A stretch of 64,000 nucleotides of DNA from contig NC_064038.1 of the NCBI RefSeq assembly GCF_932526225.1, forward strand, positions 10,043,070 through 10,107,069. The letters are read 5' to 3'. Within the stretch, counting starts at the first letter, position 1, and every line of letters begins with the position of its first letter. Below, in pieces: positions 10,101 to 25,338 of the stretch. Under the pieces are notes generated by a model. It was given only the letters and a program-made list of their open reading frames with translations. It had not been told where the DNA came from and did no database searches. Source of the DNA: Nematostella vectensis. Lineage: Eukaryota; Cnidaria; Anthozoa; Actiniaria; Edwardsiidae. The position numbers and the translations under genes were made by a program.

Positions 10101-12982
10101 TGTTTAGGACAGAAAGGCCTGAAATGTATACCCTGTTCAGGACAGAGAGGCCTGAAATTTATACCCTGTTCAGGACAGAGAGGCCTGAAATGTATACCCT
10201 GTTCAGGACAGAGAGGCCTGAAATATATACCCTGTTCAGGACAGAGAGGCCTGAAATGTATACCCTGTTTAGCACAGAGAGGCCTGAAATGTATACCCTG
10301 TTTAGGACAGAGAGGCCTGAAATGTATACCCTGCTCAGGATAGAGAGGCCTGAAATGTATACCCTGTTTAGGGCAGAGAGGCCTGAAATGTATACCCTGT
10401 TTAGGGCAGAGAGGCCTGAAATGTATACCCTGTTCAGGACAGAGAGGCCTGAAATGTATACCCTGTTCAGGACAGAGGCCTGAAATGTATACCCTGTTCA
10501 GGACAGAGAGGCCTGAAATGTATACCCTGTTCAGGACAAAGAGGCCTGAAATATATACCCTGTTTAGGACAGAGAGGCCTGAAATGTATACCCTGTTCAG
10601 GACAGAGAGGCCTGAAATATATACACTGTTCAGGACAGAGAGGCCTGAAATGTATACACTGTTTAGGACAGAAAGGCCTGAAATGTATACCCTGTTTAAG
10701 ACAGGCCTGAAATGTATACCCTGTTCAGGACAGAGAGGCCTGAAATATATACCCTGTTCAGGACAGAGAGGCCTGAAATGTATACCCTGTTTAGGACAGG
10801 CCTGAAATGTATACCCTGTTCAGGACAGAGAGGCCTGAAATGTATACCCTGTTTAGGACAGAGAGGCCTGAAATGTATACCCTGTTTAGGACAGAGAGGC
10901 CTGAAATGTATACCCTGTTCAGGACAGAGAGGCCTGAAATGTATACCCTGTTTAGGACAGAGAGGCCTGAAATGTATACCCTGTTTAGGACAGAGAGGCC
11001 TGAAATGTATACCCTGTTTAGGACAAAGAGGCCTGAAATGTAAACCCTGTTTAGGACAGAGAGGCCTGAAATGTATACCCTGTTCAGGACAGAGAGGCCT
11101 GAAATGTATACCCTGTTTAGGACAGAGAGGCCTGAAATGTATACCTTGTTCAGGACAGAGAAGCCTGAAATGTATACCCTGTTCAGGACAGAGAGGCCTG
11201 AAATGTATACCCTGTTCAGGACAGAGAGGCCTGAAATGTATACCCTGTTCAGAACAGAGAGGCCTGAAATATATACCCTGTTGAGGACAGAGAGGCCTGA
11301 AATGCATACCCTGTTTAGGACAGGCCTGAAATGTATACCATGTTCAGGACAGAGAGGCCTGAAATGTATACCCTGTTTAGGACAGAGAGGCCTGAAATGT
11401 ATACCCTGTTTAGGACAGAGAGGCCTGAAATGTATACCCTGTTCAGGACAGAGAGGCCTGAAATGTATACCCTGTTTAGGACAGAGAGGCCTGAAATGTA
11501 TACCCTGTTTAGGACAGGCCTGAAATGTATACCCTGTTCAGGACAGAGAGGCCTGAAATGTATACCCTGTTCAGGACAGAGAGGCCTAAAATGTATACCC
11601 TGTTTAGGACAGAGAGGCCTGAAATGTATACCCTGTTTAGGACAGAGAGGCCTGAAATGTACACCCTGTTTAGGACAGAGAGGCCTGAAATGTATACCCT
11701 GTTTAGGACTGAGAGGCCTGAAATGTATACCCTGTTCAGGACAGAGAGGCCTGAAATGTATACCCTGTTCAGGACAGAGAGGCCTAAAATGTATACCCTG
11801 TTCAGGACAGAGAGGCCTGAAATGTATACCCTGTTTAGGACAGAGAGGCCTGAAATGTATACCCTGTTCAGGACATGGAGGCCTGAAATATATACCCTGT
11901 TCAGGACAGAGAGGTCAAAAACCATATCCTTTCCAGCGGCACGTCCCCTTATAGCCCATATAAGGGAGTACCCCCCCCCCCCCTTCTTTATCGGACGTTT
12001 GTCAACTTGTTATGGGTTACGAAGGTAAGTGCCCGATGTCCTATCGATTGTTATTACTCCAAGATTATATTCCTTCTAGTCTAAAGAGGTCCGCCATTTC
12101 TTAATTATATGAATTCATGATTTAGCCTTTGATGGCCTGGGTCCTACATATCATGTACCTCTTAAATTATACATTGATATGACGCTTGTAATGGTAAATA
12201 AGTAAAATGCAAAAGAAAAAAATATTTGTCTTCCCATTCACGCGAAGGTGAGCAAATAGATTCGATGCACCCAAATCGCAGAAAAACGATTTCCTTAAAT
12301 AACGAATATGTTATGATATGACGTTCAGTGTGAAGTCACACAGACAATTCAGGAAAAAAAAACCTTCAATATTTTTATGTTTGATACTTCTTTTGGTAAA
12401 CTGAAAGTAATCTTGTGTGATACCAGAACGTACTAGAACTTCCCACACTTTGTTTACGTCCCACAGGCTCTGTTGGTACTCTGGCTTCTTGTCATTATCC
12501 ACACCACTGCCTACTACGTCTCCTACAGCGAGACTAAGACCATTCTGATAAGTGTGGTTAGTTCCTGTGTTGCAGTAATCATCGTCATCTTCGAAGTTCT
12601 TACCTTCGTGTCGTACAAAGCTCACAACACCGCCGTCGCCGATAGATTCCAACATCAAATCCACCATATGGAGATGCGTAACCATGTCAACGAGCGGAAG
12701 GTCGCCATTGCGGTGGCGTTTGTTATCAGTACTCTAATGATTGGTTATTTCCCGCGTATCATCCAACCAATCATATCAAAGGCCGTAGGGTTCAATGTCG
12801 CTCACCTGATGTCGACATATAGCTCGCTCTGCCTTCTGGGATGCGCGGCCGTTAGGCCTATTGTCACGTACGCGAAGAATTCCCACGTGCGTAACAACAT
12901 CAAGGCGATGTTTGGATTGAGGCGTGCCGATGATCTCACTCCAGCGACCTTCCAACGGTCTTATAGCACTAGATCTACTTAG
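7121..12982 (+). CDS. Class A (rhodopsin-like) orphan GPCR, three exons
   Basis: Exons are 7121-7348, 8170-8445 and 12467-12982, all joined in phase 0, giving 339 residues. The ATG at 7121 is the only one before TM1. The N-terminus has N-glycosylation sites (NNTT, NSS). TM1 carries an Asn in SMNGMILI and TM2 has LALSDFL with the conserved Asp. TM4 has a Trp in LVLWLLV, and TM6 keeps Pro264 within MIGYFPRII. The DRY motif at the end of TM3 is DCY (146-148), and the TM7 NPxxY region reads RPIVTY (298-303), so both activation motifs are altered. The family is clear from the seven hydrophobic segments and motif order; ligand and subfamily are unknown. The second intron contains the duplicated-donor array and a minisatellite-filled element. 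The last 11 codons lie in the first unit of the 77-bp array. Confidence 0.85.
7372..7521. mobile_element. MITE, same family as 4469-4631, inverted
   Basis: The ends GTTGCGTAGCCAGG and CCTGGCTACGCC mirror each other. The interior is the reverse complement of the 4469 copy (TAGATAATGTCTCATACA near 7444). It lies in intron 1 of the GPCR gene. Confidence 0.7.
7864..8020. mobile_element. MITE, family with GTAGCAGG/CCTGCTACGG ends
   Basis: The element starts AGCAGGGGATGGGGCACTG and ends GCCTGCTACGGCAC. It shares the interior ATTATAAGGAAATGACCAGTA with the copy at 14705-14870. Weaker relatives occur at 39900-39997 and 60750-60888. It is in intron 1 of the GPCR gene. Confidence 0.65.
8398..8870 (+). 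repeat. 48-bp tandem array repeating an exon end and its 5' splice site
   Basis: About nine units, each carrying the last exon bases GTTACGAAG followed by GTAGGTG and then GATGTCTTATCGAACG. Potential donors fall at 8446, 8504, 8551, 8599, 8695, 8742, 8790 and 8836; the unit near 8649 has lost the GT. The first unit is the real end of GPCR exon 2. A tenth copy sits beyond the inserted element at about 12015-12050, with the consensus donor GTAAGTG at 12025. Reading through the first donor meets a stop at 8509-8511. Confidence 0.85.
8868..11985. mobile_element. Terminal-inverted-repeat element expanded by a 33-bp minisatellite
   Basis: The left end reads GGGGGGGTACTC, then TATAGGGG, TGCCGCTGG, GGTTTTGAAACCTG. 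The right end, read on the other strand, gives GGGGGGGTACTC, CTATAAGGGG, GTGCCGCTGG, GGTTTTTGACC in the same order. These are imperfect inverted ends about 75 bp long. Both sides are flanked by TTATCGG, a likely target-site duplication within the 48-bp array. The interior is almost wholly the 33-bp minisatellite. No transposase is visible, so it is non-autonomous. Confidence 0.65.
9130..11925. repeat. 33-bp minisatellite, roughly 80-85 units
   Basis: The unit contains AGGCCTGAAATGTATACCCT and GTTCAGGACAGAG, with TTC/TTT alternation and a few shortened units lacking GAGAG. Because 33 is a multiple of three and the unit lacks stops in several frames, long spurious open frames arise on both strands. 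The array lies within GPCR intron 2. Confidence 0.95.
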
Positions 12983-14095
12983 CTTACATATCGTCACGTT
13001 CAAAATATCTACTATATTTGAGACCTTCCAACGCTCTGATAGTACTAGATCTACCTAGCTTACACATTGGCAAGTTCACAAGATCTACTGTATCTGGGGA
13101 CCTTCCAACGCTCTGATAGTACTAGATCTACCTAGCTTACACATCGGCAAGTTCACAAGATCTACTGTATCTGGGGACCTTCCAACGCTCTGATAGTACT
13201 AGATCTACCTAGCTTACACATCGGCAAGTTCACAAGATCTACTGTATCTGGGGACCTTCCAACGCTCTGATAGTACTAGATCTACCTAGCTTACACATCG
13301 GCAAGTTCACAAGATCTACTGTATCTGGGGACCTTCCAACGCTCTGATAGTGCTAGATCTACCTAGCTTACACATCGGCAAGTTCACAAGATCTACTATA
13401 TCTGGGGACCTTTCAACGCTCTGATAGTACTAGATCTACCTAGCTTACACATTGGCAAGTTCACAAGATCTACTATATCTGGGGACCTTTCAACGCTCTG
13501 ATAGTACTAGATCTACCTAGCTTACACATCGGCAAGTTCACAAGATCTACTGTATCTGGGGACCTTCCAACGCTCTGATAGTACTAGATCTACCTAGCTT
13601 ACACATCGGCAAGTTCACAAGATCTACTGTATCTGGGGACCTTCCAACGCTCTGATAGTACTAGATCTACCTAGCTTACACATCGGCAAGTTCACAAGAT
13701 CTACTGTATCTGGGGACCTTCCAACGCTCTGATAGTGCTAGATCTACCTAGCTTACACATCGGCAAGTTCACAAGATCTACTATATCTGGGGACCTTTCA
13801 ACGCTCTGATAGTACTAGATCTACCTAGCTTACACATTGGCAAGTTCACAAGATCTACTATATCTGGGGACCTTTCAACGCTCTGATAGTACTAGATCTA
13901 CCTAGCTTACACATCGGCAAGTTCATAAGATCTACTGTATCTGTGGACCTTCCAACGCTCTGATAGTACTAGATCTACCTAGCTTACACATCGGCAAGTT
14001 CACAAGATCTACTATATCTGGGGACCTTCCAACGCTCTGATAGTACTAGATCTACCTAGCTTACACATCGGCAAGTTCAAAAGATCTACTGTATC
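12948..14095 (+). repeat. 77-bp tandem array starting within the GPCR stop-codon region
   Basis: About 15 units beginning ACCTTCCAACGCTCTGATAG and containing CTAGATCTACCTAGCTTACA. The first, most divergent unit holds the last codons and the TAG stop of the GPCR gene (12980-12982). Shared variants (GTGCTAGATC, ATTGGCAAG, CTATATCTGG) recur about 385 bp apart, showing a five-unit higher-order period. Confidence 0.93.
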
Positions 14096-14392
14096 TTTTG
14101 TTTCTTCACCTAGACACAAATAGAAAAAAAGACATATTCAATCGCATAAAAAATGCGTTTATACGTGTAAATAAGACATCTTTAGCTTAGCAAAAAACAA
14201 AAGGTGGTGCCTGAGAAAAAAGAAGAATTTTTACTTTTTGATCCAAAGAGCAAAAAAGCAGCACAAATTGCATCAGAGAATATTCATGACTGCTTTCAGC
14301 TAAAAAAAAAAAATGCAATTTTCTAGCATTTTTCAGCCAATTCTGGGTACGCGCATGCGCTTCGTTGGAGGTAACACTGTGCAAATAAATCA

Positions 14393-14510
14393 ACCTCGTC
14401 CCCAGGGTCTTCTGGGTGATTTTTCAGAAGACCCTGCGGACAAGGGACGAGGCAATAGCTTACGACGCCATATTGAAAATTACCCAGAAGACCCTGGGGA
14501 CAAGGTTGCA
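14393..14510. mobile_element. Foldback/MITE element
   Basis: CCTCGTCCCCAGGGTCTTCT at the left is mirrored by AGAAGACCCTGCGGACAAGG near 14430 and by AGAAGACCCTGGGGACAAGG at the right end. These are nested inverted copies of one end sequence. No coding capacity. Confidence 0.55.
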
Positions 14511-14704
14511 AAAGGTAAACCATGTTCACCGTAAAAAGAGCAGTCAGCAATCGTCAAGACTGCTATTTCGCCTACGAAATCCTGTGGCGAATATTCGTAT
14601 TCTGAGAACTCACCAAACGACCACTTCCGTCGATCGTGTTTCGAATGTTAACGGAACACATTCTGAATTGCAACAGTAAAATCGTTTGGTTGGAAGTTAT
14701 TTCA

Positions 14705-14870
14705 GGGCCGTAGCAGGGGGTATTACATTGGGGGCACGTGCCCCCCCCCCAATAATTTGAAAAATTATAAGGAAATGACCAGTAGTGGCGTGGCTTTGCC
14801 CCCCTCAATATTTTCTTGATGTTTCTGTATTGTGCCTCCCCCCCAATATTTCGAGGCATTCTACGGCTCT
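14705..14870. mobile_element. MITE, family with GTAGCAGG/CTACGG ends
   Basis: It begins GGGCCGTAGCAGGGGG and ends CATTCTACGGCTCT. It shares GGGGGCACGTGCCCCCCC and the stretch ATTATAAGGAAATGACCAGTA with the copy at 7864-8020. Confidence 0.65.
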
Positions 14871-15793
14871 GTATTTACTGTAAGTGTAAGCAAATGAAAG
14901 TTTAAGGACTATAGTAGCCAAAGAAAAAACGATCTTCTATGTACAAAGAGCATCAAAAGCATAAAAAAGCAAAGGGATAAAAACAAAATGTGAAATTGAA
15001 TTCAAGACAAATTTATTAATTCATAAAAAATATAAATACATCAGTTGTATCAAAGATAGGCTAGATTAGATACATTTTTTCCCATTATATTATCGTTATT
15101 ACCCCCAAATATAAGTGATTTTTAAAATCACCCTTGTTTTCATAATGAACATTTCTGAAGCACAGTTATAAATAAATAAGAAATAATAAGAACACCTTGT
15201 AAAAAGCATAATAGTAATTTTATGTCTGCCATATTGATGTTGAGGTGAGTTCAATTTCCCAACACAGCCCTCCAAATTACAAAAATCCAGATCGAAAAAC
15301 AAATGTCTGAAAAGCCAAAAAAATTAATTCAACATGAAAATCCGCCATGAAGACTCCTTTGTAATAGTGCATTAAAGTATTTACAATTCCGTTATATTTG
15401 GTAAATAGACCCTTCCCCCCTTGGGGGCCAACCATTTGATATCAGACGGGTTGGTGACGAATATCCCCCGAAAACAGCAAACAACCTTCTCGAACAAAGC
15501 AATCCTTGGTCCAGCGGCATTTCAAAGAAATAAAAATTGAGCAAAACATCTGGTCACAAAAAAAAAAAATCAAAAAGGAAAATAATCTGTACTTTTCAGA
15601 TATCAAATGGTCGGCCCCTATACAGATTTAGGTGTTATACATAGTTCAGTTCAATGATATATATTATATTTTTAAGTTAAAATTCACACTTTCATCGCGA
15701 CTGCACATTTCCGTGACTCCGCCGTGGTTTTCATATACGTGACATCAGAGGACATTATGAGCTTGAAGGCATAGCCAAGCATTACGTAATGGC

Positions 15794-18525
15794 CTAGAGT
15801 CTGACCGTGAAGCCTTCGTTCCTTAAATGTTCCTTGACGTCAGTAATATCGACTTCGCCTCGGTGAAATATGGCACCGGCCATCGCGCCGTCTGCATTCG
15901 TCTCTCGGAACAAATCGACGAAGTCCGACACGTGACCTGCACCGCTGGACGCAATGACCGGAATGCTGACGGCTCCTTTGACCATCTTTACCAAGTCGAG
16001 ATCATAGCCGTGGTTGGTTCTGCAAAGGGAATCGGGGAATTGGTGACGATAAAACATATGATGGTCCGTGAGAAGTAAGGAAGGAGAAGGGAAACGCCCT
16101 AAGATGTGTAGTGCATCCTTGGGGAGGGGGGAGGGTAGGGGAGAAAGGGGGAGGGGGGAGGGTAGGGGAGAAGGTTTTCTTGCGTAAAAAGGCGCTAACC
16201 GCGACGCTATGATTCAGCGAGAATACGGATTATGATAACAATCTCGCAAATAACATCGATTGTAGCAACACTATTGAAGTCCTAAGTGCAGTATCATTTT
16301 CTTATAATAATGAAAAAAGAATTGGCACATTAGACAAAATTCTGTATTCACTTCTTTAGACGCTGTCCCAAAATAGACACCATCCCCATAACGCTGCACA
16401 ATGGACAAAAAAAAAAAATAGATGAACACTTTTACTCACCCGTCCCTATCAATGTTATTCAGCAGAATCTCTCCTGCTCCTAGCTCCTCGCACGCCTTAA
16501 CCAGCTCATAGGCGCCAACGTCACGTGTCTCCCTCCCTCCCTTGACAGTACATTGCCACCATACATACTTCTCACCATTAGGGCCTGGGTACCGGGCCTT
16601 GACTGTATGGTGTTTAGTACTGTCAGGGGAGGGGACGTAAACAGTCTTGGTATCAACAGCTAAGACAACTGCTTGGCGGCCATACCGCTCTGCAATCTTC
16701 TCAATAGAAGTTTTTCCGGTTTTCTTGTGGCCTGATGCAATGAATTCTTCCGCTGCATAGACTGCATCACTGGCTACTGATACTTTATCAGCACCTGTGG
16801 AGGATTTGAAATACTTGATCAATTGTTCTGCTATGTAACAACAGTGGCAACTCTTCAGGCCCGTAGCCAGGATTTTGAGTGGGGGGGTGGTTCGTTTACC
16901 CATTTAGCGGACCACTTTCTCTTAGATAGCTCGCCCTAGCTTGCAGTGGTACTTAATTTTCCTTTATTAAAGCAGACCTTCCAGTCCCCCCCACTGGCTA
17001 TGGGCCTGCTCTTAGCAGCATCATCATCACTGCCAGTCCCCATCATCACCATCAATGGTACTGAATTTTCCATTTTCTCCTTCTTAACTCGTGAGGCTGC
17101 AAGGAGCACATTAGTTAGCAATGAGCAATTTATTCATATATTAAATAAATCACCATTAACATATATGCTTATTCTCATTATAATCAACTTCCAGCATCAG
17201 CTTCAAAATCATTATCATTTTAACTTCATCATAACTACCAACATTGTCACCACATTCATCGACATCATCTTCTCCACAATAATCACTTTCAGCATCTCAA
17301 ATGACATAATTATTATCATAGCCATCTTCATTATTATCACAGTCAGTCACCACATCAGTACAAAGAAATTTATTTGAAATACAGGCTTAAAAGTCATACC
17401 TGATTTGAAGTACATGGCAGCAACTTCAAGGGCAGAGAACTGTCTCATCACAGGCTTGCCTTCTTCCACACTATCAGGATCAAGAGCATAAATATCCCTG
17501 ATACCACCCCCCACAGTGAAGGGTACAAAGATCCTCTCGCAACATTTACGCAGCAGTTTCAGCATGGCTAAATCATGGATAGGTGAGCTACGAAAACTTG
17601 TGATATTGAGAAAAGCAATTTCATCAGCACCATCACTGAAAAAGCGCTCTCCCAGCTCAACTGGGTCACCAACAGCTTTGACGTCACCTTTGACAGGTTT
17701 ATTACCCTCATCATCAGAGATGATTTCTCTTACTTCAAATTGTTCACCTTTGGTTGCCACTAATTCCCCCATATTATTTGTACGGACATTTAGTGATGTT
17801 ATGACTCGTTTAGCAAGCTCTGTTTGTCTTGTGGCTGGTAACAGGGGAGAAAGTGTGCTTTTTTTCTCTACAGGAAACTTTGTCAAGTAGTTTTTCAGAA
17901 GTTGAAGACCAAAAGCACCACTTTTCTCAGGGTGAAATTGCATGGCAGCAATATTACCACGGTTAACCATACAAACAAACTCATTCCCATAAGTCGTGGT
18001 TGCCAAAGCCCAGTCTTTTGTGATGTCATCTAAAGGGGCAGCAAATGAATGGACAAAGTACACCTTTTCATTGTTGTATTCCCCAGGGGTGATCAGTGGT
18101 GAACCCTCACGCCTTATATTCATACCATTCCATCCCATGTGGGGCACGACAAGCCCTGGGGACTTAAGCAGCTTCACTTGTGTTGGAATTACCCCTAACC
18201 CTGTAGCATCTGGGAACTCTTCACTGCCACTGAACAGCATCTGCATTCCAAGACAAATTCCTATAAAAGGCCGGTCTTGTTTTATATACTCCTGTAGTGG
18301 CTCAACAAATCCTTTATCTTGTAATCTCTTCATGGCACTGCCAAATGCTCCAACACCTGGAAGTATCAACTTATCAACAGATGCTATCTCTTTAGGGTCT
18401 TTAATTGTGCGGATTCTATAGCCAAGGTAGTTGAGTGCATTGTCCAGGCTGCGCATATTCCCAGCACCATAATCAATGACAGCAACTGAAGGGGTGTGGA
18501 CTTGGCTAATACCTCTTAGGAAATA
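15794..18525 (-). CDS. HIS7: Imidazole glycerol phosphate synthase, fused HisH-HisF (5' end incomplete)
   Basis: Exons on the minus strand are 18525-17400, 16794-16440 and 16019-15794, with phases that join exactly (568 visible residues). The N-terminal half is a glutamine amidotransferase: [17 protein letters not shown], nucleophile Cys91 in GICLGMQ, and His198/Glu200 in QFHPEKSG. The C-terminal half is the HisF barrel, with [65 protein letters not shown] and [14 protein letters not shown]. The enzyme makes imidazole glycerol phosphate and AICAR, step five of histidine synthesis, and the fused form is the eukaryotic one. The HisF catalytic Asp of CLDV is Asn246 here (SLNV); the second Asp (423, AVDTK) is kept. 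The first exon is not settled; 20099-20067 (11 codons, phase 0, donor GTAAAT) is a candidate. The introns argue against bacterial contamination. Confidence 0.9.
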
Positions 18526-18690
18526 CTAGAAACAATATTTTAAACAAAATAGTTTAAAGGTAAAATTTTGATGTCGGTTTCACAGGTATTTATGTAGACA
18601 TTGTCATGATAGATAAGTTATTAGCAAATGTGTAGCAAAAATTTATGATTAATGCGTGATTAATGCGTGACTAAGCTGATCCATTTGTGT

Positions 18691-19004
18691 TTGACAGCAT
18701 TATGAGAAATCATAGGAAAAAACCAATAGGTATTCAATTGCAGGGGCCATGGAGTAGTGGGAGGGTTTTTTTTAATATAAAGCATTTTTTGTGCCCTATC
18801 CCATTACATTTTTTGTACCATCTGGTACCTAAGCAAGAGTGCTCATAGTTTATGACAGCGTTATGAGAAATCATAGGAAAAAAACAATAGGTATTCAATT
18901 GCAGGGGCCATGGAGTAGTGGGAGGGATTTCTTAATATAAAGCATTTTTTGTGCCCTATCCCATTACATTTTTTGTACCATATGGTACCTAAGCAAGAGT
19001 GCTC
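18691..19004. repeat. Direct duplication, two copies of about 150-160 bp
   Basis: Two near-identical copies begin at the segment TATGAGAAATCATAGGAAAA (18701 and 18862). Each continues through TTCAATTGCAGGGGCCATGG and ends AAGCAAGAGTGCTCA. They lie in the presumed first intron of HIS7. The rest of 18526-20066 is AT-rich and shows no exon that I can support. Confidence 0.85.
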
Positions 19005-20099
19005 AAAATGTTGATGTTTCTGAAAGAATGTGCCATAATTTGGAAGGGCATTGCATGATCAAAGATTAATATTGCAATAGGGTTTACGTTTTAAGTCAAA
19101 TTTGATGGTTTTAGCTTTTTTCCCCAGGGGGAGGGGTATTAACTATTGGTCGCCTTTTAGGGGGAGGGTCACCATTTTTGTGCTTTAGATTGGGGGAAGG
19201 TTGCAATTTTTGAACCTGAAAACATTTTAGCATCCCCTCCCAAATAAATAATGACTGCTCCCTTATGGTTAATGAAAGCTAAACTTGATTAGTAGGGGGG
19301 AGGTTTCTGTTTTCAGATTGTTTTTTCTTTTCACAATTTTGCTCAAAAGTACTCAGGAGTGAATGTTTTTTTTAGGACTTAAAAGTCTTTCTAACATTGG
19401 AAAAAAAATTATCTAAAATGGGGTTATGTGAATGCTTATTATGCGAAAATAATGTAGAGAACGATTGCACCTTTATGCCTTTTAAAATGTTTCATAGATA
19501 AGGCTTATACTCTTAATGTTTATTCTTCATGACCTTTAAGGTCTAATGTCAGCAATAATTAAAATAACTATCAACTATATTCTTTGTGTTCAAGGACAAA
19601 TAAATGTTTTAGAAAACAGAGCGAAACGAAGCCTATCAAATACAAACAAATAAGCGCTACACTACATGCGTCTTTGCATCTGAGTCCTGCTATTTTGTAT
19701 TCTTTGAACACAATACTCGATAGGGCTTAGTATTGTTGTTGTTTTGGTGGACGCTGAATTAAATCAATTAAATAATTCATTCCGAGCCAGGTGTGGCGCC
19801 CCAAGAAAAGAAAATAGAATTAACTCAAAATAAAATGTTATGGTAATAACACAAAGAAAATCATTATCCTATAACTCTTATCTGAATAGAACGAATTTTA
19901 ATTGGGCGTGGATATCGTAGCTTACATATTTGTAACATATTTGTACAATAGTACAGTTGAGTGGTATCACATTTGTTAGATCTAAGACAACAAAAGGAAC
20001 ATCGGGCGAAAAAGAATTTTGCCAAGTAAGCTTACGAATGCTTTACGGCCCTTTACGTGGATTTACCTTGTTCACAGTAGGATAAATACCACGAAACAT

Positions 20100-20346
20100 G
20101 ATTCTGAGTATCGTCTTCCCGTACGTTTCTGTTTACGTTTTATATTACCGGCTTCCACTCGCGCCTTCGATTTGCATTGGAAACCAGCGGCTTACAATTT
20201 CCCAGGATGCAATACATTCCCAGAGTTCTTTGCGTAAATAGCCCCATACTGCAACGCGGCTCGGGCATTTGGTACCACGTGACCTACTGTACTTTCTCCG
20301 TTCCCGGCGGCAGCGTGGATGTCGCATTCTTGACTCAAATACAGCC
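20100..20346. promoter_or_regulatory. Possible shared promoter of HIS7 and ATP5F1A
   Basis: The ATP synthase ATG is at 20347 on the plus strand. The candidate HIS7 start is at 20099 on the minus strand, leaving about 250 bp between divergent starts. The stretch is more GC-rich than its surroundings and shows no clear TATA box. The claim depends on the uncertain HIS7 first exon. Confidence 0.35.
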
Positions 20347-24495
<4,149 letters not shown>

Positions 24496-25338
24496 GTGGG
24501 AGTAACTGAAAGTAATCTTACTTTGACGTGTTATTATAAATATTTTTACTTCGCTGTGAAGGTTTGGTCGCGAGGTGCAAGTCACGAGTTTGTGTATTCA
24601 CCAACCAGCGTGTAGTTTTCCAATTGAATAAAAAAAAAAACCTCACTACCATTTGGTTTGTTGTGTGGCCCCTTTTCTGAAACAACCATAACACTGTGTT
24701 TGCAAGACCTTGGGAGTATATTATTGTATAAAGTATGGAGAAACTCCTTTTATCTCTTATTGAGCAACCTAGCTCAAAAGGGCTTTTATTAATCCATTTT
24801 TACACTTTTACATAAACCTAAAGTAGAAGGATAAGTGAATCAGTGGAACATTCAGGCAATCATGCTTTCTAAATGAAACAGACAAGGATTGCAAAATTGC
24901 CTTCCATACAACAGTTTTGACAAACTGTAGAGGTACTGCTAACCTACTAAAGGTAGGTTTCATATTATAGGTAAAAACTCGAAAAACAAGGAAATTGGAC
25001 TTGTTCCACTGGTTTAGGAAATTTGACAGTTCCACTGGTTAAGGTGGTAGGTAGGGCGTCGAGTCTCCATGTACAGGGTTGGGATGCAGGCCAACTGTGT
25101 ACGTGGGGGCAGTATGACTTTTATGAAAGTTAAGCAGTCACCAGTGAATTCGAATTTGGCTTTATGAGCTCCCCAAACCCTCAAATAACCCACGGAACGC
25201 TTTTCTTAGCATTTCAACATTGAGTTTCTTCTGGTATGGGCCCTATAGTCAACTAATAAACTCCTGCTCTCTTAAAGCCTTGACTGTGCTAGCCACAAAC
25301 TGTAGATGACGTGGATTTGGTGAGGCACATTAATTGGT
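24496..25338. other. Intergenic 3' ends of ATP5F1A and COPE
   Basis: Convergent gene ends. AATAAA at about 24627 serves ATP5F1A. No exon is seen. The stretch GGTGGTAGGTAGGGCGTCGA near 25043 resembles the start of tRNA-derived repeats, but no B box is clear. Confidence 0.4.

Larger units (their letters stand above)
14096..15793. other. Intergenic stretch between convergent GPCR and HIS7
   Basis: No exon recognised. It contains a foldback element (14393-14510) and a MITE (14705-14870). The right part, up to the HIS7 stop on the minus strand, is AT-rich and probably includes the HIS7 3' untranslated region. Confidence 0.45.

Noticed and set aside
9140..11954. Open frames up to 296 codons on both strands with repeats such as PEMYTLFRTER or HFRPLCPEQGI
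   Set aside because: They are products of a stop-free 33-bp repeat; the same array is open in several frames on both strands and lies inside a GPCR intron.
15794..18525. HIS7 as bacterial or fungal contamination
   Set aside because: It has introns with precise phases, the fused eukaryotic form, and lies between animal genes with the same MITE-rich context. A symbiont origin is not strictly excluded without read data.
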